64,000 nt of DNA from Rotaria macrura (Eukaryota; Rotifera; Eurotatoria; Philodinida; Philodinidae): the NCBI GenBank assembly GCA_900239685.1, contig OENT01000399.1, forward strand, positions 45,396 through 109,395. Direction: 5' to 3'. Both the position numbers and the translations under genes were made by a program. The notes beneath the pieces are model-generated. The model did no database searches, was not told the origin of the DNA, and worked only from the letters and a program-made list of their open reading frames with translations. Positions 12,057 to 24,085 of this stretch are shown one piece after another (within the stretch, counting starts at the first letter, position 1; each line of letters starts with the position of its first letter).

Positions 12057-14083
12057 ATGAGCACACATACAAAAACACAGCTTGGTGAACAATCAAAAGT
12101 TTTAAAGATTTCGATACCGGCATATCGATCGCGTACTGTGAAAAATTGCATTATTATATGGTTGGATTCAAATATTAAACAATCCGATGAAACGACTCAA
12201 CATGCGATTCATCAGCTTCGTCATATAATTAATTCTTATTCACTAATCCTGATCAATGTGTTAATTTTATTCGTGATATTAAAAATGAAAAAGTATTTCT
12301 AATTGTTTCTGGTACTTTAGGTCAAACCTATGTACCATTGATTGAACATATAATTCAATTGAATTCAATTTATATCTATTGCAATCATAACTCAAAACAT
12401 GAACTATGGATAAATAAGTATCGAAAAGTCAAAGGTGTTTTCGTTTAAAGTGAACAAATTTTCAATGTAATTAAACAAGATGTTCGTCAATATGGGACTG
12501 ATCTAACATCGATTAGTATTGCTTCTACAATATCAACAACTAATCTCGATGAACTTGATCAATCATTCATGTATTCACAATTACTGAAAGAAATTCTACT
12601 TGAATTAGAATATGATGATAAAGTCAAAACAGATTTCGTTATTTTTTGTCGTGAACAATATGCTGATAATGAATTGAAAGTCATCGATGAATTTCATCGA
12701 ACGTATAATGAAACATCATCGATTTGATGGTATACACGTGAATGTTTTATTTATTCAATGTTAAATAAAGCTCTACGAACACAAGTTGTAGAAATTATAA
12801 TTAAATTAGGATTTTTCGTTCGTGATCTTTATAAGAAAATTGAACAATTGTATTCGAATTCATATGAATTATACCCATTTGTTGTCTATCGAGGACAACG
12901 TATGTTAAATAATGAATTTGAAAAATTAAAGAAAAGTAAAGGATGTCTTCTCTCATTTAATAATTTCTTATCAACAAGTACAATCAAAGAAATATCAATG
13001 AATTTTGCTCGTCAAGCTTTAAATAATTCAGAATTAACGGCCATTTTTTTTTCGTATGGAAATCGATCCATCCGTATCAGCAACAACATTTGCATCGCTT
13101 GATAGAATTAGTTATTATTCTACTTTGGAAAGAGAAATTTTATTTTCTATGCATACGGTCTTTGGAATTAGGGATATGAAATAAATTGAAAATCGATTAT
13201 GGCAAGTTCATCTGACGCTAACAAGTGACAATGATCAACAATTAACAAAACTTTCACAATATACACGAGAACAAATACGCGGTGGTACAGGTCTGCATCG
13301 AATGGGAGCTTTAATGCATAAAATGGGTGAATTTAATAAAGCCAAAGAGATCTATACTCTTCTACGCGATGCTTCAATGGACGATTGTAAAGAACTTGCT
13401 TTTCTTCATTTTCAACTTGGATATATATGAATGATCGACATGATGATTTAACCGATGCATTAGATAATTATCGAAAATCACTTGAAATGAATCTAACTAT
13501 TATGTCGCCCGATGACTCTTTACTATCGCCAACATATTCTAGTATTGTTATTGTTCTAAAAAAAATAAGGAAATCTAAAAAGTGCATTAGAATATTTTAA
13601 ATGTGCTCTTATTATTGATTCTCATGCGCAAGAACCTGATCAATTACAAATTGAAACTCGGCATAATAATATTGTTGCAGTTCTTAAAAATCAAGGAAAA
13701 TACGAAGAAGCAATCGCAAGTTATCATCGTACACTTGAAATTCAACTCGAGCAATTACCATCTCGTAGTTCAATAATAGCAACGATGTATAATGATATCG
13801 GTTTTGTGCACTCATCGATGGGAGATAAATCAACTGCAGTTTTGTATTATGTGAAATCACTTGACATATTTCAAAAATCTCTCACATATACACATCGATC
13901 ATTAGCTAAATTCATCGTAATATCGCAAGAGCATTAGAGGATCTTCATCAGTATGAAGAAGCCGTAAAACATGCTAGTCAGATTGTTGATATATCTCGTC
14001 GTGCTTTTCGACCTACTCATGCTGAGGTCAAAGTCAATGAAGATGATCTCGAACGATTTCAGCAAAGACTATCGTCAGTGTGA
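12057..14083 (+). pseudogene. broken ADP-ribosyltransferase (ART) + TPR protein gene
   Basis: The translation, followed across frames, reads as one protein. An N-terminal region of about 200 aa (FLIVSGTLGQ-type and GVF motifs) is followed by a mono-ART domain with the R-S-E signature (VVYRGQ, FLSTST, then an E-x-E just before ILFSMHTVF near 13130), then at least four tetratricopeptide repeats (13290-14080; repeated G-x-A-x-x-Y pattern). Intact relatives would transfer ADP-ribose from NAD to arginine, with TPRs for protein contacts. This copy is disrupted: frameshift near 12235, TAA at 12446, TGA at 12725, frameshift near 13060, TAA at 13182, a frame change near 13430 and more in the TPR part. 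The reading frame resumes after each lesion, so decay is recent. The natural end is probably TGA 14081-14083. Such genes are abundant in bdelloids (recalled, not checked). Confidence 0.8.
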
Positions 14084-15500
14084 TGCTGACAGAAAATAAA
14101 TCTTTAGTTTTTATTGATTTGACCTACTGCAAAATGTGTTAAGAAATGTTCGGTATGTAATGAGATCGACGTCATAAGACTTCTTTTTGGCATATTTAGT
14201 CAATATGAATATGCTAACGAAATATGATAAGTGATCATTTTGTAAAATTAAATCATATGATGCATAAAAGCAAAGAGTTTAGATTGAAAATAATGACAAC
14301 CCATATTATTTTATCTGTGACAAAGTTAAAATGGAAAAACGTAGACCAAAATTGACGAATACGACAATGAAAATGTATGAGCCGATGCGAATCTATGAAT
14401 TTCTTGATTATGTAAAATTTTGAACAAACACATGTAAGCCCATAAGAATGATGGACAATCACAGCCAACCAATAAAATGATCCCAAGATCTTTGAAATAA
14501 ATATTAGCAATTTCTACAACAAACATATAGTTAAAAACCACTCATCATGAAGAACATTAAATGGGTGCGTCACAACGAATCACAATCAATGTTTAAGCAA
14601 TAAAAGTCTTCAAAAATTGATATGATACTTCAAAGCATTCACTTATCTAAAAACAAATAGAAAACAAGATGGCAAGTTTCAAGTTCTTCAAAACTAGCAT
14701 GTTTTACTTACACAAATGAAAGATGTCTAATTTGAAATCAAACAACACGCTGATGTATGTTTGATATTTCAGAAGAAGTAAAACACCAATCCAAAGAAAC
14801 ATTCATTTTTAAAGTGAACTTAACATTGCACGACTTTAGAATCTAGCCGTAATCGTTTGGCGCATAAATGTATTGAAAATAAGAGGCGATTATTGTTGTT
14901 GCAATTTAGTAGTATTGATTAGTTTCCTACACCACAAAATAACATCTTGCACCCGGACTAGACACGAAACTTTTTTCTACCAGTGCCTCAGTGGGGAGCA
15001 AGCCATTATGTAGAAGATACTTTCAATTGTAGTATAGATTTTTAACTTTTTTCTATATATCAACGAGTGTACTGTTTAGTTTCTTCTATAAATAACAACA
15101 ATAAATAGATTTCATGCCAAGTTCAATAAGAAAAAACCTGATGAATCAAGGAAATCACGATTCATTGTATGTCTTATACTTAGCGAAATCTGTTCCATTT
15201 CGCCAAATACGTGTATGTTTGTACTTTGCTGATGAAACTGAAATAGAACACAATATTGATGTTTAAATGCCGTATTTACTGATACATAAACACTAAGGGA
15301 AAACATTTTTCATCAAAAGATAGTTTTTTTCTTTTCTTTCGAATCATTTATTTCATAGTTTCCTCACACATCTTTAAAATAAATCACATGACGGGAAAGA
15401 TACGCAACCTCAAAAATGAGTTCTCACTTTTCGTAAACTATAGAAAGATGGTAGAAAATATTAATCTCTATATTTCGTCCGGAAACACATTGCTAAAAGG
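14084..15500. other. intergenic, nothing recognised
   Basis: Short frames on both strands (for example 14253-14541 minus) have no motif and no plausible start context. No inverted repeats were noted. Confidence 0.5.
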
Positions 15501-15504
15501 AACA

Positions 15505-15840
15505 TTAGAATCCTTTGATAGGAAATTTTCTCCTCTTTCTTACTGTATAAAAACAGAAATACTTGAGCAATAAATTTTCGATCTTCCTTTAGACTCATCA
15601 ATTATATCTTGTAGAGTAACACTTAGTTCGATTTGTGGGGATTCACTACTAAGATTTTGTAAACGTCCGACTAATTAAAATTAACTATGGTCACACAAGT
15701 TATTTTACATGACTCTATAGAAAAAATTGGAAATATGCTGCTCAAGTATTTCTAGTTTTGTTTTACTCACTTCATTTTATTTATGAACGCATCATAAATA
15801 TAAATATTATAAAGTAAGAACGGTGAGAAAATTTCCTGAC
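15505..15840. repeat. imperfect inverted repeat (possible decayed fold-back element)
   Basis: The left arm contains GGAAATTTTCTC at 15521 and GAAATACTTGAGCA at about 15557. The right arm contains the reverse complements TGCTCAAGTATTTC at about 15741 and GAGAAAATTTCC at 15825. The right arm carries roughly 45 extra bases between these two blocks, and the outer ends match only loosely, so boundaries and target duplication cannot be fixed. The small open frame 15388-15573 lies across the left arm and is not considered a gene. Confidence 0.5.
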
Positions 15841-15859
15841 ATATGATAACAAAGTATTC

Positions 15860-16695
15860 CTTCTAGAGTCTATTTATCGATGAGATATCGAGGATTGACA
15901 TTTTGTACAGTCACATTGTATAGAAATTACGGACTCGCTTTGAGATTGTTCCTCTTTTCTGTTGCACTGCTTCGTTTATAAACGTATGATAAAAAGAAAT
16001 TTTCTATCATTTGAAAGAAGAGAAAATCGTCGATCTTCTAGTAGAAAAAAAGCTTCTTTCTGTACCTTTCTATTCATGAGAAATAGAGTCCGACCTGTGT
16101 TGCATTACTTTTGTATCGTCGGTTATATTGAGTTACTAGATCGTAATGATGATTCAGCATGTGTAGATAAATTTTTAGTGAAAACGAATTCTCTTAGTAA
16201 AATCAAATGTGCTGTTCGTCGCTTTGATCTGTTCTCAATTTCAATCTATTGTTTGATCACGAATCATGACCGAGCCAGATTGCCAATTTATACTCTTATA
16301 TCGATAGTATTTTGAAGAACGCAACATTTTTTTAAACTGTCCACATTTTATTCACCACTGGGTCAAGTTTGATTATCGTTCCTAATCGATATCTAACCGG
16401 ACAAATTTTTTCATACCCGAAATAATCGACTCGACACAGGAAATTGTCATTCAGACGCATTCATTGAGTCGGAAAAGGTGTTCAGTACTCGGTTAAATTG
16501 TACGACAGTAGTGCTGATGAGTGGTTCTTCGTTATAAATGGCTGTTCAATGAATGAGTCAATATAGATTGCTAATAAAACAAGTACTGACCGTTCATTCT
16601 CAAGGATCGGCGTGTTTAGACGAGGTGTCAGTCAATTTTTGACCGAAAACAAGAAAGATGACTATCAAGTATTTTTGAAAATATCAATCTTGGCA
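15860..16695. other. intergenic, no gene supported
   Basis: One 117-codon open frame (15962-16315) begins with TTG, lacks any recognisable domain and has unusual composition; I leave it unannotated. Confidence 0.45.
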
Positions 16696-16699
16696 TATA

Positions 16700-17268
16700 T
16701 GTCAGCGTCCAATCTCGGATTCAGACCAATCTAAGATCCGCCTAGGCCAATCTCGGATTCATTTAGACCAATCTCTGATCGACTAATATATTACGCTGAG
16801 CCAAACATGAACCACGTTGCTCATACTAGCATAATTTGATTTGGCAACTATCTATGCTAATAGATTAGTATCTATAGATGTGCCAGACGCTTCCAATGTT
16901 AAAAAATTACAATTCATAATGATGATAAAAGTAAACTTTTTTTTGTGGAACTTTGCTTTAATATAAACAATGATTCAATTTTATTTACATTTCTACACCC
17001 CCTGTTTTTATTGGATATATTTTAAGGACAGAACAAAGACCTTCACATAAAATATAACACTTAATTTCTCATCAGAGATTGGTCTAAACGAATCCGAGAT
17101 TGGCCTAGGCGGATCTCAGATTGGACGTATTGTAACTGATCTTTCCGACAATGACCTGAAATAATGTACGTCCAATGTCGGATCCTAGATTGGACGTGTC
17201 CAATGTGAGAATCTAGATTGACCTAGGCTGATCTTAGATTGGCCTGAATCCGAGATTGGACGCTGACA
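16700..17268. mobile_element. 569-bp non-autonomous DNA transposon with long terminal inverted repeats
   Basis: The left end TGTCAGCGTCCAATCTCGG (from 16700) is mirrored at the right end (17250-17268), and the match continues for about 50 bp with few differences (CAGACCAATCTAAGATC versus CAGGCCAATCTAAGATC). Flanks are TATA on both sides (16696-16699 and 17269-17272), suggesting a TA or TATA target duplication. A second internal inverted pair exists: GCCTAGGCCAATCTCGGATTC at about 16740 and its complement at about 17085-17115, plus several shorter CCAATCT / AGATTGG units, so the ends are built from a repeated motif. No transposase. It sits about 220 bp upstream of the beta-glucuronidase start codon. 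Confidence 0.75.
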
Positions 17269-17491
17269 TATACAATCTTCTTCTGAAGATGGCTCCTCTT
17301 TGTAATAAGTCATAAATCACGAATATCTACGAGAAAGAGATACGAAATAAAAGTCAAATAATAATATTCAAGGGTCAGAGACGTTCTTGTTATTTTTTTT
17401 CTGATTTCATATCTTAATGCAAATAAAATAAAACATCGTCGCACACCTTTCGTTTATTTTACTAGTGGTTTTTTTCTTCCAAAGTAAAACC

Positions 17492-19426
17492 ATGAAGTTT
17501 TGTCTTCTTTTCTTTATATTATCCTTTTGTGCTATCGATGGACTTCTGTATCCGGCTGAAAGTGAAACCAGACAAATTAGATCATTGGATGGTCTCTGGC
17601 AGTTTCGACTCGATGAGGATGGAGTAGGAGAAAACGAACAATGGTTTGCCAAACCAAGTTTACCACCACCCACTATTCTTATGCCTGTACCTGCCTCTTA
17701 CAATGATATCACACAGAATATCACTATTCATCGGCATATCGGGTGGGTATGGTATGCACGCGATTTCTTTCTACATCAAACAGCACCTCGTTGGGTACTA
17801 CGATTTCAAGCTGCTCATTATGAAACACGTGTGTGGGTCAATGGACAATCAGCAGTAAATCACTCTGGTGGACATCTACCGTTCGAAGCTGATATTACTC
17901 GTTTCATTTCGAACGATCAAACTTATTCGAAAGTGCACGTTGTCGTCGCTATCAATAATACACTTACAACTACAACATTGCCACCCGGCTATCTACATAT
18001 TCACAATCCGACTTATCGTGAACTTGAAACTCCATTTGATTTCTTTAATTATGCTGGCATTGATCGTTCTGTTATACTCTATTCAACTTCCAACATTTTT
18101 ATCAAGGATATTGCAATTGATACACAAAGTATTGATTTTGACAGTCAACATGTAGCTACATCGGCTATTCTCACATATTCTATCATTATCGATGGACCAA
18201 ATCACGCCAATGCTCTTCGTGCACTCATTGAATTAGTCGATGCCAACGGCATTGTTGTTGCTAATAATACTGATTCTCAATCACGTCTCGTTGTAAGTAA
18301 ACCAAATCTATGGGAACCTTGTGGAATGAATCATACACATCCTTGTACTGAAGAAAGTTATTTGTACACTCTCCAAGTTACACTCTACAATGATACATCA
18401 TCAATGAATATCGCAGATATTTATCGTATGCCACACATTGGAATACGTACGATTCGATTGACAAATTCAAAGTTTTTAGTTAATGAACGTCCTTTCTATT
18501 TTCATGGTGCAAATGCACACGAAGATAGTGATATTCGTGGCAAAGGATTCGATCGAGTTATTCTTGCTAAACATTTCAATCTGTATGGTTGGTTACATGG
18601 TAATACATTTCGAACATCACATTATCCGTATGCTGATGAATTCTATGAAATGGCTGATCGATTCGGTATCGCTATCATTGGTGAAACGCCAGCTGTCGGG
18701 TTGAGCGCAAAACAGTTTGTATCACAGCCGACACTTGATCATCATAAACAAGTAGTTGTAGAAATGATCACTCGTGATAGAAATCATCCGTCAGTGCTTA
18801 TGTGGTCTTTGGCAAATGAACCAGCATCTGATGCTCCAGAAGCAAAAGAATATTTTTGGGCATTAGCTAATTTTACACGACCGATAGCCGCTGGTCGTCC
18901 TATTACTTATGTTATTTCAGCAACTTACAGCGGTGATCAAGGTATTCAATTCTATGATATGATTTGTGTTAATCGCTATTTTGGTTGGTATACTCAATTC
19001 GGTCGTCTAGATCAAATTCCATCGTTAGTATCCGAAGAACTTGCTAATTGGCGCCATAGATTTCCTGATAAACCAATAATAATGAGCGAATACGGAGCAG
19101 ATACAGTAAATGGTCTTCATAATGATCCACCGTTTATGTTTACTGAAGAATATCAAAATGATTTTCTTTCTGCTTATCATGTTTCTTTTGATAATGTTTC
19201 GTCACTTATTCATCCGGATACGGGTTATTTCGTCGGTGAATTAGTTTGGAATATGTTTGATTTTGCAACGGAACAAAGTGTTATTCGTGTAGGTGGCTTA
19301 AATCGTAAAGGACTATTTACTCGGCAACGTCAGCCAAAAGCAGCTGCATTTGTGATGAAAAATCGTTATGAAAAACTTGAATTAATTCAAGCTGTCCAAT
19401 CCGAAACTATTCAATTGGAATTATGA
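17492..19426 (+). CDS. GUSB: lysosomal-type beta-glucuronidase, glycoside hydrolase family 2
   Basis: Retaining glycosidase that removes terminal beta-D-glucuronic acid from glycosaminoglycans. 644 aa from the ATG at 17492 (human about 651). The upstream in-frame ATG at 17465 would put a charged stretch ahead of the signal peptide MKFCLLFFILSFCAIDG and is rejected. Order: sugar-binding jelly-roll domain (SLDGLWQFRLDEDG, WYARDFFL), immunoglobulin-like sandwich, then a TIM barrel. The acid/base is Glu443 in MWSLANEPAS and the nucleophile Glu533 in IIMSEYGADT, 90 residues apart as expected. The C-terminal GELVWNMFDFATEQS and RKGLFTRQRQPKAAAF are hallmark GUSB sequence. N-x-S/T sites fit secretory or lysosomal routing. 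The gene is intronless, unlike its animal relatives and most neighbours here, so retrocopy origin, transfer or intron loss is possible; the frame is intact. Confidence 0.93.
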   Translation: MKFCLLFFILSFCAIDGLLYPAESETRQIRSLDGLWQFRLDEDGVGENEQWFAKPSLPPPTILMPVPASYNDITQNITIHRHIGWVWYARDFFLHQTAPRWVLRFQAAHYETRVWVNGQSAVNHSGGHLPFEADITRFISNDQTYSKVHVVVAINNTLTTTTLPPGYLHIHNPTYRELETPFDFFNYAGIDRSVILYSTSNIFIKDIAIDTQSIDFDSQHVATSAILTYSIIIDGPNHANALRALIELVDANGIVVANNTDSQSRLVVSKPNLWEPCGMNHTHPCTEESYLYTLQVTLYNDTSSMNIADIYRMPHIGIRTIRLTNSKFLVNERPFYFHGANAHEDSDIRGKGFDRVILAKHFNLYGWLHGNTFRTSHYPYADEFYEMADRFGIAIIGETPAVGLSAKQFVSQPTLDHHKQVVVEMITRDRNHPSVLMWSLANEPASDAPEAKEYFWALANFTRPIAAGRPITYVISATYSGDQGIQFYDMICVNRYFGWYTQFGRLDQIPSLVSEELANWRHRFPDKPIIMSEYGADTVNGLHNDPPFMFTEEYQNDFLSAYHVSFDNVSSLIHPDTGYFVGELVWNMFDFATEQSVIRVGGLNRKGLFTRQRQPKAAAFVMKNRYEKLELIQAVQSETIQLEL

Positions 19427-21239
19427 ATTTTTTCACTTTTGTATTTAGTTTAATCACCCTAATCAATCATAGGTTTTGATCAACGTTTGTTGTAACAATC
19501 ACAGAGATACCACATTCTTTCTTCTTCTTCTTTATATTCTACCTTTTCATGCAATAAGTGTACTTGGGGAGTAAAATCAATAGATTCTGCCGCATGTTTT
19601 ACTGTGTAAGAAAATTCATCTAAGAATCAAAATTCTACATCTCATAGAACGCCACAAAAAAAACGTCCTAGGTGTAAATCATGTTAGGCCCAATATTCTT
19701 TTTACTACAATTAAACTTGTGAATGCCTCCGCGGTCTGTAGTATTTAATAGATTTTATTAAGAATTGAAATCTTACTACAGTCATGATTCGATTTATATT
19801 TGCATAGTCAATTTATTATTGAAATAGAGAAACCTAACGATATACAAATATTGAAATAAGAATCAGTGAGATGTGATTTAGAAAGCCAGATATCATTAGA
19901 GGAAATCGATAATAAAAATCAATTATTATTGTTTTCAAAAGTAGGATGTGTTTTGTTTACAATGGGAAACTAGTTGGCATAAACCTTTCCCCCTTTTCTT
20001 TCTGTTTACATCGAAAGAATGATTTCATCTACGACTTAACTTGATACATCTCATTTTGTCGTATGATCAGAAAGAACAAAACGTCGACGAAACGATGATT
20101 AGTTTTATATCTCTCGAAGGAAATGAAAACAATGATGTTAATATTTTTAAAAATGACAACGAATCATTTACATCATCGAAAAAGAGAGCGTGAATAGAAA
20201 ATGTAAATGCAGCAATTTCCTTGTAGTTTTATTCTCTTTACAATTCAACGTTTACTCATCAGAAATCAAAACTTATTGTGGCTTTACATTATTGTCAGCC
20301 ACTGATTTGTATACTCGATTGAAAAAATAAAATATTTCTGTTTGATTGTCATGATGAAATCTTATAATTTCAAAACATAGAAAAAGAACCAATACGGTTA
20401 AAAGTAGAAATTTTATAGTACAAATGAAAATTAAAAAAATATTTTCATCGCTCACGACGAGAGACACTCAACGATGAACAGTTTATAAATTAAGAATGAA
20501 ACTAGTGATAATTACAACAATAACAAAAAAAGAAAACATATTACATTATGATACGAAAAACTCAACTACTCTGTATGTTCAACTCTGTTTCATCATTCGA
20601 TTCGGTTCCTTCGTATATCAATTCAATGAAAACATTTAGAATTTTTATTATTAGATTTGTATGTATCGGTTTTTATGATGTAAATTGTCTAGGAAAATAT
20701 ATGATTTCACTTTTATCACCGCTTTAGTCTATGTCAAGAGCTCATTTTAACTAAGTAGTGAAAATTTTATTCATATCGATTCGATTTGTTTTATTTATAT
20801 TTTGAATATAAGCAAGACACAATGTCTGAATAAGACTAGCATGAGAAAATAATGAATGCATACATTTTTTTATACATCTGTCAAGAGTTATTCTGTCAGA
20901 AATAGTCATAAATTAATTGCTATCTATAAATAAAAGCAAAAATATTATCTTTCATCACAGCAATTTACAAATCTACTTGTCAAATTTTTCTACATTTATT
21001 CATAATTATAGATTTAACGATGTAATATTATAAAAGTACGATCAAATATGAAGATTTTACATTGCAGATTTGCATAAAAACGTTAATTGAACATAGTATT
21101 GACGATCTAATTGTGTCGCAAATAGTTTTACACGTGCTTATTTTCGATGAAATGTACCATCGAAAATCACTTGTCATTCATGGCCTTTTTTACGACCAGT
21201 ATGAATCTGTCAATTTCTGCAAGACCATTGATTTTCAAA
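19427..21239. other. intergenic, no gene seen
   Basis: Contains the 3' UTR of the beta-glucuronidase gene and AT-rich sequence. A minus-strand 64-codon frame (20273-20467) starts with GTG and is rejected. Confidence 0.5.
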
Positions 21240-21259
21240 GGTAACATTAATTATTGTTC

Positions 21260-21510
21260 GAACATATATAAAAAAGAAATGTCTTTTCCCACGCGTATCT
21301 TATTTCGTTTTTATAACACAACGCACGGCAAACATCGATCGAGATTCATTCGTTTGACGTTAACTAATGATCACAATCAACAAATACAATGGTTCACTGA
21401 ATTTATAATTTAGGAGATAGAAAGTATAGTATAGGTCTCTATTCGATGGGCATAGTAATCGATGAAACGAATAAGTTTAATCAAGCGGAAAAATCTGTAC
21501 AGTAAAATTA
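21260..21510 (+). pseudogene. short relic of an ART-TPR gene
   Basis: The translation around 21270-21410 (RFIRLTLTNDHNQQIQ) parallels the junction between the ART domain and the first TPR of the larger pseudogene at 13180-13260 (LWQVHLTLTSDNDQQL). After a TAG and frame changes, the segment at 21418-21508 reads GLYSMGIVID..NKFNQAEKS, matching the G-x-x-R-M-G...F-N-K-A-K pattern at about 13290-13350. The upstream FPTRILFRF aligns with the post-catalytic ILFSMHTVF stretch but lacks the E-x-E. This is an eroded fragment only, with no start or rest of the gene. Confidence 0.5.
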
Positions 21511-23109
21511 AGACTAATATCTAAAAATAACTCATAAGAATGAACTATTGTTTGCCATCGACTTTGCTCTGTAGATAATCAAAAAATGTACGTTGCCGAA
21601 CGCATTATAAATAATCGTACGATTCATCTAGCATTGATTGATGTTAAGTTTCTACCAATCTATACAAATATTTGATTAGTTTATCAGATATCGAACAATT
21701 TCAGTCTTACTCTTGAAAATCATATTTAATAGTGATCATTCAAATTATTACAACAATTCCTTATAATCATTCCAATGAAGGGCTTATACATAATTGAAAT
21801 GTGCGCTTAAGTTTGCAAGAATTTTAAGTTGTGTCAAGAAAGTGAAGTGTTTTGGTTTTGCGTTTTATTATTGATCTTTTAGTATAGATTTCTGTCATAT
21901 TAATTAATTTCATTAGAATCTGTCGAAGGATCATTCAAATTTTTACAAATTTTGTGTTTAAATTGTACCTTGAGTTCGAGCAAAAAACATGTTCTAATTA
22001 ACTATTCGCTATTATCGATTATTCATGCTTGTAAAATACCAACATACAACTTGATAGTCATTTGTTAGATATACAAAACCTATCGAAATTGCCCGATAAA
22101 CTATTGATATTAGGCCTTAAACCATCGACAAATAGAAAAAATATCATTATATATTGAATCGATCTTAAGAAAAGTACAATGGGTGATTGTTGGGTCTTAC
22201 CGATTGAATATTTGATTCTTTACCAACAATGAATGGACTGTAAAATTCACTTCACTCAGTAGCGATCCAAAATCACCAGCATGATGCATTATAGTTACCT
22301 TCTTTTGTAATAGGAATAATAATCATAATAATAATTCTACCCCAAGATTAAAATAGAGCATTTGATTTCTACTGGAAGAAAATTATTCTTTTCATTGATT
22401 AGGAGATATTACACGTTGCCTCACCTTCCCCCGGTTTTCTGTAATTACCCTGCAACTTTCCTCGAGTTGACTACTTTTAAAGTACAATATACTGTCGTCT
22501 AATTGATAGTAGTGCCAGAAGTTTAATTAATAAAAAAAATTGTTGATAATAAAACTTCATAACAATACAATTATATGTATTCGAAAAAGATCCATTTATT
22601 TGGCAAAGTTTCAAATGCTGTCCTTTATTTTACACGTCAAAAATTGATTATACTTCATTTAATATTTTCTATTATCTATTTACATATAAAAATTTTTGTA
22701 GTCAACCATGCATTAAAAATGTGTGCATTACAAATTTTCACATAAATGTCAATTTGTAATCATGACGAGTTACATGTCGCTAGCAAAGCAGGAAAAAAAT
22801 ATTTTCTTTTATGATCCGAAATTTCACGCATGTTGATCAACATGTCAATAGTGTCGTTCCTAAAATCATCTAGTTTTCTATGAATATATCATAGGCCTTC
22901 ATTTAAAAAAAAAATTATTCTGCAGCTTTCTTGTACTTGATTATCGTATCACTACTGAGTACATTTTAAATCAGCCAATTGCAATTCGACAGATATATGT
23001 AGGTAGTTACAATGCACTTTTCCTCTCGTTCTTTACATGGAAAATAAAAATAAAAACTGAATTACTTTGTTCATAACATCATCATACATATCAATAATCT
23101 ATTTTAATC
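21511..23109. other. intergenic, nothing recognised
   Basis: AT-rich, stops in all frames. The last 100 bp before 23110 are presumably the JMJD8 promoter and 5' UTR; no clear motif was identified. Confidence 0.5.
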
Positions 23110-23953
23110 ATGTGCACATATTTCATATTTATTATTCTTGTGATTTTCATATCAAAAATTTCAACAAAATGTCATATTGAAGATATCTATAGATTAGAAA
23201 CATGTAATATTCCTGAAGAATTTTCATATTTAACACAAGAAGAATTTAATGAACGTTATGTTGACGAAAACAATGAATCGAAACCAGTTGTGTTTCGTCA
23301 AATATCAATCAATAAACAATTTCTTCATATGATTCAACCTGATGCCATACTTCATCGTTATGGAAATAAATATATAACGGTAACAACGGCAAATACATAC
23401 TCATATAAAAAAGAAGTTATGAAATTAAGTGATTATATTCATTTACAAAAAACATCATCAATAAAAACCAAATGGGGAAAGTAAAATATTTCCTATAGTC
23501 ACATACAAAGCAACTGAAAAAAAAACTATTTCGTTTTCTAGTGAAACGCTATATTGGTTTGGTGATGATTTATTAAATAATCAAAAGTGGCTCAATCAAA
23601 TTCTTAGATATTATAAACCACCCTCGTATAGTATCGGAGACTTTAGTCAACCATCATTAACGTTTGGTATGGGTGGCCAAGGTACTGGTGTACCATTTCA
23701 TTTTCATGGGCCTGGCTTTCAACAGATGATTTTTGGTAGAAAACGTTGGTATTTATCTGTAGAAAAGCCTATATTTGATCCGAATGAAACGACAATTCAC
23801 TGGGCAAGCGAAACACGATTTAAACACAAACAACCATTTCTTTATGAATGCACATTAAATCCGGGTGACATTATCTTTTTTCCTAATCTATGGTGGCATG
23901 CCACATTAAATTTAGACTTTGCAATATTTCTATCGACATTTTTGAGTCTATAG
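23110..23953 (+). CDS. JMJD8: JmjC-domain protein JMJD8, ER-lumenal
   Basis: Two exons, 23110-23480 and 23542-23953, with a 61-bp GT..AG intron; phases agree (AA|T) and the sum is 783 nt (260 aa, human about 264). The N-terminus is a hydrophobic signal sequence (CTYFIFIILVIFISKIS), matching the secretory/ER-lumen location of this family. The cupin core is unmistakable: GVPFHFHGPGFQQMIFGRKRWYL and LNPGDIIFFPNLWWHATLNL. Potential iron ligands are His177 and His243; the usual acidic second ligand (H-x-D/E) is His179 here, as I recall for vertebrate JMJD8, whose enzymatic activity is uncertain. No operon context. AATAAA at 24080 supports the 3' end. Confidence 0.9.
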
Positions 23954-24079
23954 ATCTCATCGAAGATAATTAGTTAAAATATCAGATTGTTATCAATGAT
24001 TTAAAATAGATAAATTAAAAGAAAGAAGATATTACTAGTTGTTTTCTTGATAATTTTCGTTTCTCATATTTCAATATAA

Positions 24080-24085
24080 AATAAA
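24080..24085 (+). terminator. polyadenylation signal AATAAA
   Basis: 127 bp downstream of the JMJD8 stop, on the same strand. Confidence 0.4.

Noticed and set aside
15962..16315. 117-codon open frame
   Set aside because: TTG start, no domain, no splice partners and composition like chance AT-rich sequence.
20273..20467. 64-codon minus-strand frame with a hydrophobic stretch
   Set aside because: GTG start and T-rich sequence easily gives hydrophobic residues by chance.
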